Shown: positions 9,377 through 20,509, counted from the stretch's first letter. The stretch is DNA of 64,000 nt from Psococerastis gibbosa (GCA_963971405.1 OZ020488.1:6203261-6267260); one strand, 5' to 3'. The notes: generated from the sequence alone by a model not told the origin. Numbers and translations: made by a program.

Positions 9377-10353
9377 GGGGTCTTCACAGTGTTCGTGTTA
9401 TTGAGTTGTACCTAGTTAGGTGTGTTATATCAAGTTAAGTTAACACACCGATAACAAAGCTAACCAGCGTGGTATCCTAAACGCACTTCCAAGTTAGTTA
9501 AGTGTGCTACTTAGCTTGCGCTGCTATCGATAGCTCAGGTTTGACCGCCGCCATCTTTGTCTTCGTTGGTTGATTTGAAACACGCGTTTAAACTTTTGTA
9601 GTATTTAAATTTATTTGTATAATCTATTACAAGCAATTACCGTAAATACTTAAAATTATAATTAACCAAAATAGGGGTCTTCACAGTGTTCGTGTTGTCG
9701 AGTTATACCTAGTTAAGTGTGTTATAACAAGCTAAGTTAACACACCAATAACCCGACAACCAGCGTGCTATCCTAAACCCACTTCCAAGTTGGTTAACGT
9801 GTTATTTACCTTGCTATAGCTCAGGTTTGACCGCCGCCATATTTGTTTTTGTCGATTGATTTGAAACACGCGTTTAAAATTTTGTAGTATTTAAATTTAT
9901 TTGTATAATCTATTATCACAAGCAATTACCGTAACTACTTAAAATTATAATAACCAACATATAAACAAATGTGGCACTAAAATAGAGATCTGTCACTTTC
10001 TTTAAACCAGTGTCACGAACGTCTGACTACTACCACGTTGTTTACTCTGTCGATATAGCATGATAACTCACTCCCGAGGTCCACTCACGATTGTGTGTTA
10101 ACTTGAATAGCACATCTAACTCGATAACTCGATACCCCAACACTGTGAAGACCCTTAATAAACAAAAAATATAAACAAATGCGGCACTAGAATAGAGTTC
10201 TGCCACTTTCTTTAAAACCGTGCCACGAACGTCTGACTAGTACCACGTTGTTTACCCAGTTAAATATAGCATGATAACTCACTCCCGAGGTACACTCACG
10301 ATTGTGTGTTAACTTGGATAGCACATCTAACATACTAACACTGTGAAGACCCC
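9377..10353. mobile_element. TA-flanked MITE (outer copy) interrupted by a copy of itself
   Basis: The ends are ggggtcttcacagtgtt and aacactgtgaagacccc, perfect terminal inverted repeats with TA on both sides (9375-9376 and 10354-10355). That is the target duplication of Tc1/mariner-type elements. The outer element is split at 9671 by a second copy of the same family (9674-10155). Removing the inner copy and one TA leaves about 493 bp, matching the inner copy's 482 bp. Both halves repeat the same phrases (accgccgccat, cacgcgtttaaa, aaatttatttgtataatcta on the left; acgaacgtctgact, cccgaggt, cacgattgtgtgttaactt on the right). No transposase is encoded. Confidence 0.9.
9674..10155. mobile_element. 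TA-flanked MITE (inner copy)
   Basis: A 482 bp element with the same ends as the outer copy, except that the last base of the right inverted repeat is T. It is flanked by TA at 9672-9673 and 10156-10157. It sits in the AT-rich middle of the outer copy, so it is the younger insertion. It could have been captured from the same subfamily. Confidence 0.9.
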
Positions 10354-10423
10354 TAGTGTCATAATGTAGTTGCTTCTTAATATTCAGGTTAATTCTGTAC
10401 TTAAATGTATAAAGAGTACTTAA

Positions 10424-10502
10424 CCTGGAATTAAAAATGTAAACAAGACAATTTCAGAATGGAAAGTGCTACTCTAAAATTCTGTTTATATTTTTAACCC
10501 AG
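10424..10502. mobile_element. Tiny TTAA-flanked MITE
   Basis: Seventy-nine bases between TTAA (10420-10423) and TTAA (10503-10506), with imperfect inverted ends cctggaattaaaaatgtaaa and, inverted, ctgggttaaaaatataaa. TTAA duplication is the piggyBac signature. A second copy occurs at 20372-20465 (shared aaatgtaaacaaga and atggaaagtgct). Confidence 0.7.
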
Positions 10503-10506
10503 TTAA

Positions 10507-11324
10507 TTACTCATCGCCTATGGGTAAGTTATTAACAAACGGCATAGTAGGCCCGGCTGATGAGGTTCAACCTAATTTAATTTAATCTTACAAATAATAA
10601 CACTTCGCTACCGTTTATTAAACTCATTTACATCCTATAAAACTGAGAAACTCCCAAAGCAAAATTTAAATACAGCCAAAATCTCACGATCCAACAAGCC
10701 AGCAAACCCGCAATGAGAAAATTATTATTATGTATCCCCCGAGATACTATAGCATAAAGTTGCAAACATCCTGTTTTTAATAAGAGAGTCAGTCAAGCCC
10801 ATTTTAGGAAAACGAGATAAGGCACAAAGGAAATGTACAGAATTACTAAGTCAAGGCTTTCAAACAAAACCACGGGTTTGACTCATTATACCTAGCTAAG
10901 TCACATTAACATCAATTACAAGCATACCAACATTGTTACAAAATTTATGCATGGGTAAATTAAATGCCCCAGAAACGGTATTCTATCCAGTTTACTTTGT
11001 TACTTTGCAGCATGTACAGCAACTTGGAGTGTATAGGTTTTTGTATTGACTACAGCTAGACACGGGTCGCTGAAAACGCTTCTACCACAAAATAGGGTAT
11101 TGCATCTACTTTGTGAGCCATTGGCTTTGGGTGCGGAAAACCATTGCTTCTGGAAACATAGAAAGGTCGTGTATGTTTGACGAAATTAATTAATATCTTG
11201 TTTCACAGCCACAAAGATATGTAAGTAGTCATATGGAAAATTCATAAATAATTTACTATCTTTCGCTGGAAATATACTTTTTTGTACTTCAGAAAATCCC
11301 GATTATGTGCATTAAATCAATTTT
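10507..11324. other. No recognisable feature
   Basis: Unique-looking AT-rich sequence with no supportable frame, repeat or RNA gene. Confidence 0.5.
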
Positions 11325-11610
11325 ATGGAGAAGAAATAAAATTGTCTTTATTTTCAATATGAGCGAATTTTCGGTACACTCCTACAATTAACCCTTATAA
11401 AAATTATGTAGTCGTTTACAATAGGTTATTACAAAAACTAGACTCCAAAATAAAACAATAGAAATAAATAAATAACTAGCAAACTACAAGGCCATTTACA
11501 CACCATTCACCATACCTACGTATAAAATAGTCGTAACAAGCACCCTTAAATTCCTTTTAAACTTTTTTCATTTCTGATTGGGGATTAGAGGTATATGCGT
11601 AGGGAAAAAA
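11325..11610 (+). repeat. Rep-N copy 1
   Basis: It shares an ordered series of phrases with 40170-40860: gtctttattttcaatatg, catttacacaccattcac, caagcaccctt and ttttttcatttctgat. The spacing differs and the centre is diverged. The class is unknown. Confidence 0.6.
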
Positions 11611-11847
11611 TGCAGCTTTTAGAGAAAGCACGCATTTTTTATGCATTTTTCATCTGAACACTTCATAATATTATAATTTTTCATTAACTTTTAGTTATTA
11701 ATATTATTAATACATGTAATAATTTTAATTGCACAATTAATTCGAAATAAATATAAACATAGCCGCCATTTTCAGCAGTACAAATTACTGTCGACTGTCG
11801 GTAGGAACCAAGCTTATCTATGGGTAGCATTTACCTGCAGATACGAT

Positions 11848-12125
11848 TACTCCTACTTCTTCTTCTTCTTCACGCTCTACAGCCCTTGATGAGCCTTGGC
11901 CTGCTCGACAACACTCCTCCAGACATCTCGGTTTTGTATAACGCTCCACTATCTACGGACTCCCAACTCGCGAAGGTCAGTTTCCAACTCATCCTTCCAG
12001 CGTTTTCGAGGATGTCCCACCAGTCCTGTCATACTTGTTTTGTACATCTTGTTTGGCATACGGTCGTCAGACATTCTTCCCAGCCATCTCAGGGTTTGCA
12101 CATTTGTAAATCTACTTAGCGGGAA
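11848..12125 (-). pseudogene. LINE ORF2 C-terminus with (GAA)n tail
   Basis: The minus strand reads VQTLRWLGRMSDDRMPNKMY, then GHPRKRWKDELETDLRELGV, a stop, then QNRDVWRSVVEQAKAHQGL and stop, followed by a gaagaagaagaag tail at the plus-strand left edge. The R-W-L-G-x-M and R-x-R-W-K-D-E-L blocks followed by W-R-x-x-V-x-x-A-K-x-H are the standard C-terminal segment of this type of non-LTR retrotransposon. One in-frame stop makes it non-functional. A sister fragment lies at 53572-53765 and shares the tail-proximal ttgatg(a/g)gccttgg(c/a)ctgct. Confidence 0.88.
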
Positions 12126-13064
12126 CCACCCCTACAAACAGATTGTAAGCCCACGCTATTTCTATTTCTGCACTGCAAATTGCCCAAACTATTGGGAATC
12201 CTTGGCAAATTATTGAGTTTCGTGTAACACTATGAATTAATGGGCACGGCCTTGATAGATTTTCTGTGAAAGTGGAAGTGAGACGAAACCTAGCCAGGAT
12301 CAATGACTGAAATTCGGTCTGATATTTACAGTTAGAGAGATGAGATGGCAAGAAACCTTGAAACATTTACGTTTTGATGTAATACCCAAACTGTCATGAT
12401 GCGGCTCGCTCGGCGAATTAGAAAGGCCACTGCAAAGTGCAGTTCCATCGTGCCTCGTTCCTTGGACAGTTGCGGTGCTCGTAAATTCCAGACATTATAC
12501 CCAAAATTTATGGCGGCTCCCATCATGGTAGGTAAAGGTTCCAATGCCACCTTCCGTAGCTTTACCAACGAACGTGGAAGCAGTGGCATATTTAGGGGGA
12601 GGGGTCATGACCCGCCTGGTAAAGCACTAGATAGAATCGACAAATTGCTCAGCCGAATGAACAATTAAATCCTTTCAGGGGGCCTATTATGGCGATTATA
12701 TGATATGTTTTCGCCTCACCCCAACGATTAGCCAGGCGATCCCACATCTTTTGAGCCAATGATCCCCTCCTGGAAAAATCTCTGGATCTGTCACTGCGTG
12801 AAAACCCTGTTATTTAGAGAGTTCATGCTGACTTAGGCCTTGGGACCCTTTGTTGAACAGAAAAATGGGAACCACCCTAAGAAGATTCTTAGACTTGAAG
12901 TCGGCCAAAGTTGCAATTCGAATCTTGGTCACCGCTGGACATCAGACCTGAAGACTGCTAGAGCAACCACCTCCATTGGGGATGTCTGCAACACGCCCCA
13001 AGACCGCGGTGTAGGTAAGGTAACCTTCGGGAGAATTTTTGGCGGGAATATTTTTCTTTTTACT
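12126..13064. other. Mixed-composition stretch without a confident gene
   Basis: 12380-12620 is GC-richer and open for 80-90 codons on both strands, but neither product is recognisable. At about 12574 the phrase agcagtggcatatttagggg resembles a hAT-type terminus (CAGnGGC..., then G run). Its partner end was not found. Confidence 0.4.
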
Positions 13065-13160
13065 AGAAGTCTCGAACCTCGACTTTTCAGTTCGCAGTCC
13101 AACGCTCCAACCAGACTACACCGGTGTTCCAATGAGTTTTCCATACTCGTATAAAGGGGA
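13065..13160 (-). mobile_element. tRNA-like SINE head or tRNA pseudogene
   Basis: On the minus strand gtgtagtctggttggagcgt is followed by tggactgcgaactg and gtcgaggttcgaga. It has an A-box-like and a B-box-like block at tRNA spacing, but the acceptor stem does not pair convincingly. It is unlike SINE-2, and there is no second copy in the window. Confidence 0.5.
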
Positions 13161-14339
13161 AAGAGGAACAAAAAAAAAAAACTGTTTCCCTACCGGACGT
13201 TAACAAAATTGCTACCTCCTTTCAACACAATACCTTTTTGAGCTGATGAGATTGGGTAAGGGATAAGATGGTAATCTTAGCGAAACAACTTTTGTACCTT
13301 CTACTTTCTTAAATATTACCTGAAAATGTTAAGTCGAAGTAGGCGCCTCTTTATATTCAACATATTACTGATACCTATCGCTAAATCTTTTTCTGGAATC
13401 AATCTACTTCAACCTTTTCCTGTACTCGCTAGTCCCTGTCAAATTTTATAAAACCTTTTCCGCCTTAGCGAAATTTGGGCCAATTTCTTGGATAACGTGC
13501 TGAATTTATTTATATATTTACTATTCGCGATAGGCTGTAATTTCACCCTTTTAGCTAGGGTGGTAAAATCAAGGAAGATTTTGGAAAGTATTTTTCTTCC
13601 ACCGCAGGTGATAATCATTGCTGCCGCAACATCTTTATTGAAATACAGGTATATTACGCAAGGAAAAGATTAACGTACCCGGGGAATTATTTAAATCTTA
13701 AATAAAACACATTTAAATACGGTAATAGTAATAGTAACCCGCCCAAAGCAGGTGCGACATTCAACTGTTTTGTCTTCAGTAGTACCGCAAGATCCCAGGA
13801 AACAATGTAAAACCTATGTCTAGCATATGCAACAATGAATGACGAACAGTTACTCTGGTGACATTTTATTTATTTATTATTCTTATTCGCATTAAGAACC
13901 ATTAGTAAATTTGCAATCATTGTGGTTTATTTAAGATGATTTACATTATATTCCTGGAGTTATTCATGTACGCTGGTGCTACGGCTGCTGGGAATCAGGA
14001 CTTCATAAAAATTAGAGAAGGGGGGGGGGGTAGGTTACAAACTGAACCGAACAAAGACCGATGCAGTGAGCAGTGGATCCTGCTTAGTATTTTGAAAATA
14101 CGATGGAATACATCCCTACAATTTTGATTTGACCATCTCTCAACGCCTTTTACGAAAACGAACAGTTCACAAGAGAGTAAAAACCTATGAGCGTAATACC
14201 TGAAATTCACACCTAATTTTCGAGTCTGCGTAACACGAAAAACGTTTTTTATCTACTAGGCACGCAAAACAGCGGCAACCGCAAACCATTAATTTATAAT
14301 GATTTTTTTAGTCAATTTCATGAAGAACTCACGTCCGAT
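13161..14339. other. No recognisable feature
   Basis: AT-rich sequence with a G10 run at about 14021-14030. No frame or repeat is supported. Confidence 0.5.
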
Positions 14340-15540
14340 GCCGGGGCCAAATTGTTTCTTCGGAGGCCTCAAAGTTCGAGGAACCCTAACAGACAATCAG
14401 TTCATCATGACGCCCGAATCGTGCGCATCTTCGTCCGTTACATCTAATCTACCAGTCCTCTCATGCAAATTGCTATGATTTTTCTCAAGAATTCTGTTTA
14501 TTCTTCCATTACTCATTTTTTGGTACCTCTTCAGTTTCTGCCGCGAAATCCGTCGGTACCAACTCTAGCATTTCCATCTGTTTCATCAAATCTACCAGTC
14601 CTCTCTAGCAGATTTTTCTCAAGAATTATGTTCATTCTTTTTTCCTGTTTTGGTATCTCTTCTGCAGCGGAGTCCGTCTGCTGCAGCTCTAGCATCTTCG
14701 TCCTTTACATCTAATCTACCAGTCCAGTCCTCTTATGCAAATTGCTAGGATCCCTTACTTTTTCTCCAGAATTCTGTTTATTCTTCTTCTACTCCTTTTT
14801 TGGTATCCTTCTGCCGCGAAATCAGTCTATATCAGCTCTACCATCTTCGGCTGTTAATCTAATCTACCAGTCCTCTCATCCTAGCCGCAATGACCCTAGC
14901 TTTCTCTCCAGGATTCTGTTTATTCTTCTTCTTCTCCTTTCATGGTACCTCTTCTGCAGCGACATCCGTCTATAGCTCCTGCATCTTCGTCCATTGCACC
15001 TAATCCACCAGTCCTCTCATGCAAATTGCTGATCCCCGCCTTTTACTCATGAATTCTGCTTATTCTTCATCACCTACTTTTTTTGATCTCTCTTCTAAGC
15101 GACATCCGTCTGTAGAAGTTCTAGCGCCTCCTAGTCCACCTCTCACCCTAACTGTTTGATCCATTGCTTTTTCTCCAGTATTCGGTTTAAGCTTCTTCTC
15201 CTCCTTTTTTGGTACTTGGGCTGAAGCGAAATCTGGCTACAGCTGCCCTAGCATCTTCATCAGTTAAATCTGATCTGCCAGTCCTCTCATAAAAATTGCT
15301 ATCATCATAGCCTATTTTTAAGACATAGACGTGGGTTCGAGTCCCACCATCGTTCATATCTTTTTCACGTCCTTTATCTATCCAAATTCTTCCTTCGCAC
15401 AACAGAATGTGTTCGAGAACCAGAAACCCAACAAACAATCAGTTCATGACGTTAAAATCGTGCGGATCATCCTCCGTTACGTCTATCTATCTGTCCTCTC
15501 ATGCAAATTGCGATCATCTCTGCCTATTCTCAAGATCCGT
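14340..15540 (+). repeat. Tandem array, about 140 bp imperfect units
   Basis: The phrase ctaccagtcctctcatgcaa, or a close variant, recurs near 14450, 14592, 14716, 14864, 15005, 15134, 15275 and 15490, a spacing of about 124-148 bp except for the last. Each unit also holds caagaattctgtttattctt and a tggtacctcttct-like block. Sequence left of the first unit (acaatcagttcat, then gtgcgcatcttcgtccgtta) reappears before the last unit at about 15430. The widened last interval contains cgtgggttcgagtcccacc (about 15330), a tRNA T-arm-like sequence, suggesting an insertion in the array. Confidence 0.85.
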
Positions 15541-16027
15541 GTGCGCCAATTATGGCCGCACAATGATAGATTGGTAGAAAACAAACGAACGGTGAAATGT
15601 AAGGTATCATGTCGATAATGATCCCTATTTGGATTTCCCTTTTTCCCGTGTACTATAGAGTCTTGTTAGTTACTATTCTTGCATGATAGTTATAGTTTTC
15701 GTCTTCTATAGTTTCTTTATTTGTTTTCTCACTGTTTTGTTTTCTTTTTGGATATAGCGTGCTCCACCACTCCGGCATTTTTCGCCCCTTCTTGGAAACA
15801 GTTGCAGTTATAAATTATAAACTGATAGCTCTTGTATGTAACTCTTTCTATTTCATGGGATACTAATTTTTTTTTGTTTAATAATATTATTAAACATTAT
15901 ATGCTAATATGTTTTATTTTTATGACAAGTTCCTAAAACGTAATCCGACAAAGTTTGCTACAAAATAAAATAATAATAATAATAATAAACCAATAATTAT
16001 TTTATTAAAATATAAATAAATAACTAA
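15541..16027. other. AT-rich, low-complexity spacer
   Basis: Includes an ataataataataa simple repeat near 15968. Nothing else can be supported. Confidence 0.5.
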
Positions 16028-16285
16028 ATAAATAACGACTTCTTTTGTCCTATTTCAAAGCCAACCTAGCGGAGTTAGGGCTATTATCCCTGATTACACA
16101 CTCCATTATTTAGGCCCAATCCAACAACTAATACATACAATTAACGTGAGGTTTGTAATTATTGAAGCTTTGGGGTGGACGTGGACTTTCTTTGGAATAA
16201 TTTGTTTTGTTTAATATTTCCCTATACATCTAGCTCTTTTTATCCAATTGTCGAGGAGTGCCTTGCGGACCGGGGTCACAGCACC
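16028..16285 (-). mobile_element. SINE-2 variant with a long alternative body
   Basis: It starts with the SINE-2 tail (aataaataacgactt, then gccaacctagcggagttagg in plus-strand reading) but continues into about 200 bp also found at 34400-34605, for example gaagctttggggtggacgtg and gtcgaggagtgccttgcgga. The tRNA head is missing here. In the 34.4 kb copy the head is present, so this is a 5'-truncated copy of that variant. Confidence 0.7.
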
Positions 16286-17559
16286 TGCAGCATCATGGGG
16301 TTTATTCAATTGTTTTAAACAATTAGCAAAATGGGCGGGAAATTCAAATTGATAAATTAATATTTTTGGTGAGTTTTCACATTTTCTCCCTTAAAATTCT
16401 TATTAAATTTCAAAATTCTACCTGTACATTTTAATGTTTATTAGTATTTCCTGCAATTATTAAACAATGCAACTATTCTCTTGTATTCTAACAATTTATT
16501 AATTTGAATTTCTTGCGCATATTTTAACACCGTCACGTGACACCTTGCCACTGCGAAATTAAAAAATAAACCCAGGTACTATAATAATCCCAAATCGCCA
16601 TGATGTTGTAGACTTCGAAGCATGTTTTCCATGTTTAATCAGCAAAAGATTGGAAGGTGTCTTTAGTACGTAAACTAATGGAATTACTCTTCAAAGTATT
16701 ACGGCGAAAATACGCCTCTCTGTAAATTTATAGCTGATTTTTTTAATTAAGTTTGAGCTAGCCCATTTCCCCTGCGTGACGAAGGGCGCAGTATTTAACT
16801 TTGTGAAAGTAAAGGTAATTTCGTCATTGTGCTAGACACGCGACTTTGCGTTTTCCACCGTGGCAACTTACAATTTGTCCATTTCACGGTATGGATTCAT
16901 TGATAAACCAAATAAACGTTTCAAAAAATTCCCGATTTCTAAAGAGCTGCGCAGAAAATTGGTCACCCATAATGTTGCAATTGTTATTTAATTAATTTCG
17001 ATAATTATTATAGATTTGGTTCATTTAATTTGTAGAAGACAATGCATTCATTCAATTCATGCATTATAGTAGTAATATAATGTTAATTTTTGGTTTTTTA
17101 CCTTTTCAATTGATTCTACTTTAAGGTTAGTCCCCAATATTTTTTTTTAAAAAGAGCTACAGCAACTACAACTTTTTTCATTTCTGATGAGGTCCGGTAG
17201 AGAGGTCCAAAGCCTCACCGTGTGCACCGGAGAGGAAGAAGATGAAGGGATGCGTGGATTGGAAAGGATAATTGTTTTTTTTTTCCTAGTGTTCCGGGCG
17301 TAGAAGGAGGATAAAGGCAGAGATATCCAAATATTTTGTATTGGTATTACTGAATTAATTAATACATCTTGCCCATAGCTGCAAGAATATGTAAACAACT
17401 TACGTAGTTAATTTTTATCGAATTATTATTACCCTAAAACTAAATAACCACTCACTCACTCACTCATCACATACACAAGCATGAGGCGGATCAAATAAAT
17501 TCTAGCCTATATTATATTTGTAATTAGATGCTCCTCGAGTCGAATCCTGAAGACTGTTA
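16286..17559. other. Unique AT-rich stretch
   Basis: No gene or dispersed repeat is visible, apart from a ttttttcatttctgat phrase at about 17173 shared with Rep-N. 16640-17040 has a non-repetitive, moderately complex composition and several TAAT-type cores. A conserved regulatory segment is possible but untested. Confidence 0.4.
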
Positions 17560-17712
17560 GGGACGGCGATTCTTGAATCTCATGGGCGATTGGCTGTTTG
17601 AGGACCGCAGGACCCTAGGTCTGTCACAAGAAAAAGACCGGATCACATGGAAAGTGAAGATCCACATCGCTGACCCCGTAGGAAGGATAAGGCGGTACTA
17701 AAGTAAAGTATT
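17560..17712 (+). pseudogene. LINE 3' end trace
   Basis: The plus strand reads RRTLGLSQEKDRITWKVKIH, then IADPV and stop, near 17605-17685. L-G-L-x-x-E-x-D-R-x-x-W followed by A-DP is the same terminal ORF2 motif seen at 9041-9240. A taaagtaaagta tail follows. Only about 30 codons are left. Confidence 0.75.
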
Positions 17713-18054
17713 TACAGTATTGTAATAAACATGTAAAATACTAAATTCACAAAAATAAACAATTCATAGAAAGTGTAGAAGAAGAATAAAAAAAAAACAT
17801 CGGCTAATAGTCTTACAAGTCTGACCACTTTCCTCGTATTCGCTGGACACCAATAACTCCTTGTAATAGCTCCGGCCACTTGAAAAATGTCAACAGGTCG
17901 CCCCTACATACGCATTCCGGCTATTCACCAATTAATTTCGGATGATAATCGCACCTAGTCATTGATGATTTCACTTTCAATGGGAACCCGATAACACTGA
18001 AAAATTACTGCGCTTGCTCACAACACACTACAGGTTTGTTAAATATTAGTAGGA

Positions 18055-18180
18055 CTTGATGAAGCAGTAAGATCCGGGATGATAGGCCGTGGTCGATCTG
18101 AAAGCGTACTTCCAAACATTTTGCAAACATCCGCGGTCGACATCTTCAGTCGAACGGCGTAGATTTCCAAGATTGGCGCG
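18055..18180 (+). repeat. Rep-J copy 1
   Basis: It shares gatgaagc, ggccgtggtcgatctgaaag, cgtacttc and ggcgtagatttc in order with the inverted sequence at 42000-42145, and a shorter stretch with 45285-45370. The pattern of a (c)tgaagatgtcgac block near a gaaacgttt block is reminiscent of the 3' regions of Penelope-like elements, but no protein evidence is present. Confidence 0.6.
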
Positions 18181-18296
18181 TGAATATAAAGAATTTGAAC
18201 GTATAAAATGTGAAAGACCTTTCTTAAAAAAAATGACTGCATTACGAATATACAATAAAGGCTATTACATTTTCATACAGTTTCATAACAAACTCA

Positions 18297-18850
18297 ACAC
18301 CAGAAGGACAAGTCGATTTTATTCAACATGGCAGGGCGATTCGCTTAGGTATGAATAACAATCTACGAATACCCAAGTATCAAACATCCAATTTTCAACA
18401 TTCTCATGCATATTTATCTATCTTAGCCTACAATAGACTACCAGATGAAATAAAACAACTACAGGTATCAAATATTAAATATTTCCATACTCAAATTAGC
18501 CAATTCCTAAATTCTAACAACTCAGAATATTTATCACAAATAGTTCCTAACTACAATTAAATATTATGCTCCCTACTAACTTATTTATATTTCCTATTTT
18601 ATTGTTTGGATTTCCTATTAACTATTATTATAATTAGTATTAGTAGTAGTATGGTTGGACACAGTCCCAGGCCACGGTGTGGGCCCATAGGACAGAATTA
18701 GTATTAACTATAACAGTTGTTCTGGACCCATCACGGGCCACGGCCTATTGGGTCCACAGTATATTTTGTCTCTCAAATATACATAATATAGTATGATTAT
18801 ATTATATTGATTGATTGATTTGACTTGAATGAATAGTAAAAGACAAATTA
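18297..18850 (+). pseudogene. LINE copy K1: ORF2 C-terminus and 3' UTR
   Basis: A frame open from about 18298 to the stop at 18560 reads PEGQVDFIQHGRAIRLG, then NNNLRIPKYQTSNFQHSHAY, LSILAYNRLPDEIKQL and KYFHTQISQFL. The Y-N-R-L-P-x-x-I-K segment with a downstream F-x-x-x-L-x-x-F-L is typical of the last residues of jockey/CR1-like ORF2 proteins. The 3' UTR follows to about 18850. The copy at 47715-48164 shares both coding end and UTR, which proves a dispersed retroelement. This copy is interrupted by a 53 bp SINE-1 piece at 18643-18695 that the other copy lacks. It is 5'-truncated and inactive. Confidence 0.88.
18643..18695 (-). mobile_element. 53 bp SINE-1 tail fragment with target-site duplication
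   Basis: The fragment gtagtagtatggttggac...gtgggcccataggacag is the inverted 3' end of the (CTA)n-tail SINE-1 subtype (compare 54430-54485). It is bounded by the 11 bp direct repeat aattagtatta at 18632-18642 and 18696-18706. The related LINE at 47715-48164 has no such insert. Confidence 0.88.
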
Positions 18851-19085
18851 TTTTATAAAAAAATACAAATTACTCGTATAAGTGGACCGCACCCTATCAA
18901 GCGCACGGTCCTTATCAATTTCTCTTATAAGAAAGGGACACAGCCTATTGGGTCAGGGTGGATCTTCTAACAATATTTCTTTAAGTACGGAAAAAGCATT
19001 TTTTCCTCTATTCTCAATGAGCATGTAACGCGGGCACATTCATAACTTACCCGCAGAATAATAAAAAAATCCATTATGTCCCTTA

Positions 19086-19469
19086 GGTGCCCATTCCACC
19101 GACCAGCTAGGACTATTTACAAAAACGGTGACGTGGTAGCAGACATTCAAGACTTAGGTGGCGTTTCCACCGACCTCGCATTGCAGAATGCAAATGACAT
19201 TGACGGAAATTAGAATTTTTCTTTTTATAGAAATCTATTAAAATATTTGTACTTAACATATCCCATGACGCCATTTTTTAATTTTAGTTTGTTTGTTTGT
19301 GATTTTACTGTATGATCATTGATCAATTTTAACTATGGCATAGAGGAAAATAAACATTTCCGTCAATTCTGCAATGCGAGGTCGGTGGAAACCCCGCCTA
19401 AGTCTTGAATGTCTGCTACCACGTCACTGTTTTTGTAAATAGCCCTAGCCGGTCGGTGGAATGGGCGCC
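19086..19469 (-). mobile_element. Pal-MITE copy 1
   Basis: A 384 bp element with terminal inverted repeats of about 120 bp (ggtgcccattccaccgacc at the left, ggtcggtggaatgggcgcc at the right), flanked by TTA on both sides (19083-19085, 19470-19472). A TTA target duplication with ends beginning GG is consistent with PIF/Harbinger-type MITEs. Its interior is inverted relative to copies 2, 3 and 5. There is no coding capacity. Confidence 0.9.
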
Positions 19470-19481
19470 TTAGCATACGCT

Positions 19482-19722
19482 ATGACTCGTATCAGTACTT
19501 TTGCCTCTTTCACTGCGTCAATGGTAACCTTGTTTCAGCTTGTCCTTTATCGCTTGTAGCTGACGTAAGTTGACATCGAGAACGTATGTCAGCTTGCCAA
19601 TGGCCAAAAATTCATACGGAAACAATACAAATAATGTCCGAAATCCATGGGGGTCGTTGGCATTGGGCAAGGGACCTATGGGCCACTATAAGTAGGCTAT
19701 ACCTAGGCCATAGAAAGTCCTT
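19482..19722 (+). mobile_element. Rep-I copy 2
   Basis: Full-length match to the copy at 5262-5508 (tatgactcgtatcagtactt to aaagtccttc), lying ten bases after Pal-MITE 1. It has a small insertion near the right end. Confidence 0.8.
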
Positions 19723-20328
19723 CAAAAGAAAAATACATATAGTAGCATAAGCTAGGCTTTACACAATCCATATTAAAACATAAAGATTGACAACAAGACG
19801 ATGTTCAAGCCGCCATACAAGCCAAATACGGTGTGAAATTGCCTTTATACACTAGTGTCCCATAAGTCATTGCGTTTGCAGTGACCTGCATTATAATCTA
19901 GCTAGACTGCATTTCCTGCACAGCGCCTATCTCGACATCTATTAGGTCAGGCTGTGTGAAAAAGGGCAGAGCAGGTATCCTCCAGACTGACAGCCCAAAA
20001 ACAATAAATAACAATGTGACGAAAACCTTATTATTCATACGTCTCGCAATCGTGAGCGGATTTATTAACGAGGATTTTATAGTTTATTAGGTATTAGTAA
20101 CCGTATAGTGGTACCAAAGAGTTCATATTGGGATAGAACGATAAAAAGGTAGATTATTAAAAAAAACAACATGTGACTACGCGAAATGCAGCAAAAATTA
20201 AGTAAAAAACCTAAGAGGCAATCTGGTTGCATTGATAAGTACAAGAGCTCACTGGATTGGACATTTGCATCTACACGAGAACTTCGTAAGCTGCATCATA
20301 CAGGGAACCATATTAGGCGTCAACCGAC
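19723..20328. other. No recognisable feature
   Basis: Unique-looking sequence. No frame or repeat is supported. Confidence 0.5.
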
Positions 20329-20508
20329 CAGCAGCCTGATCGAGGCGATTATAATACCGGTATTTATTTAATCCCCTGGTAATAAAAATGTAAACAAGAT
20401 AATTTTATAATGGAAAGTGCTATTCAAAATTTGTTTGCTTACAGTTATAATCCTAGGGTATTTATTTAACCCCGGTATTATAATCGCCTCGATCAGGCTG
20501 CTGGGCGC
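20329..20508. repeat. Palindrome with a TTAA MITE at its centre
   Basis: The arm agcagcctgatcgaggcgat...taccgg (about 20330-20360) is repeated exactly inverted at 20478-20508. Between the arms lies a 94 bp relative of the TTAA MITE at 10424-10502 (20372-20465), bounded by TTAA at 20368-20371 and 20466-20469. The simplest reading is that the MITE landed in a TTAA inside a pre-existing palindromic element. Confidence 0.75.
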
Positions 20509-20509
20509 C

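Noticed and set aside
14340..15540. CRISPR-like array of regular repeats
   Set aside because: Units are about 140 bp, imperfect throughout, with no short conserved repeat and unique spacers, and the genome is eukaryotic.
18097..18250. Gene encoded by Rep-J (frames through ggccgtggtcgatc)
   Set aside because: Frames are not conserved between the three copies.
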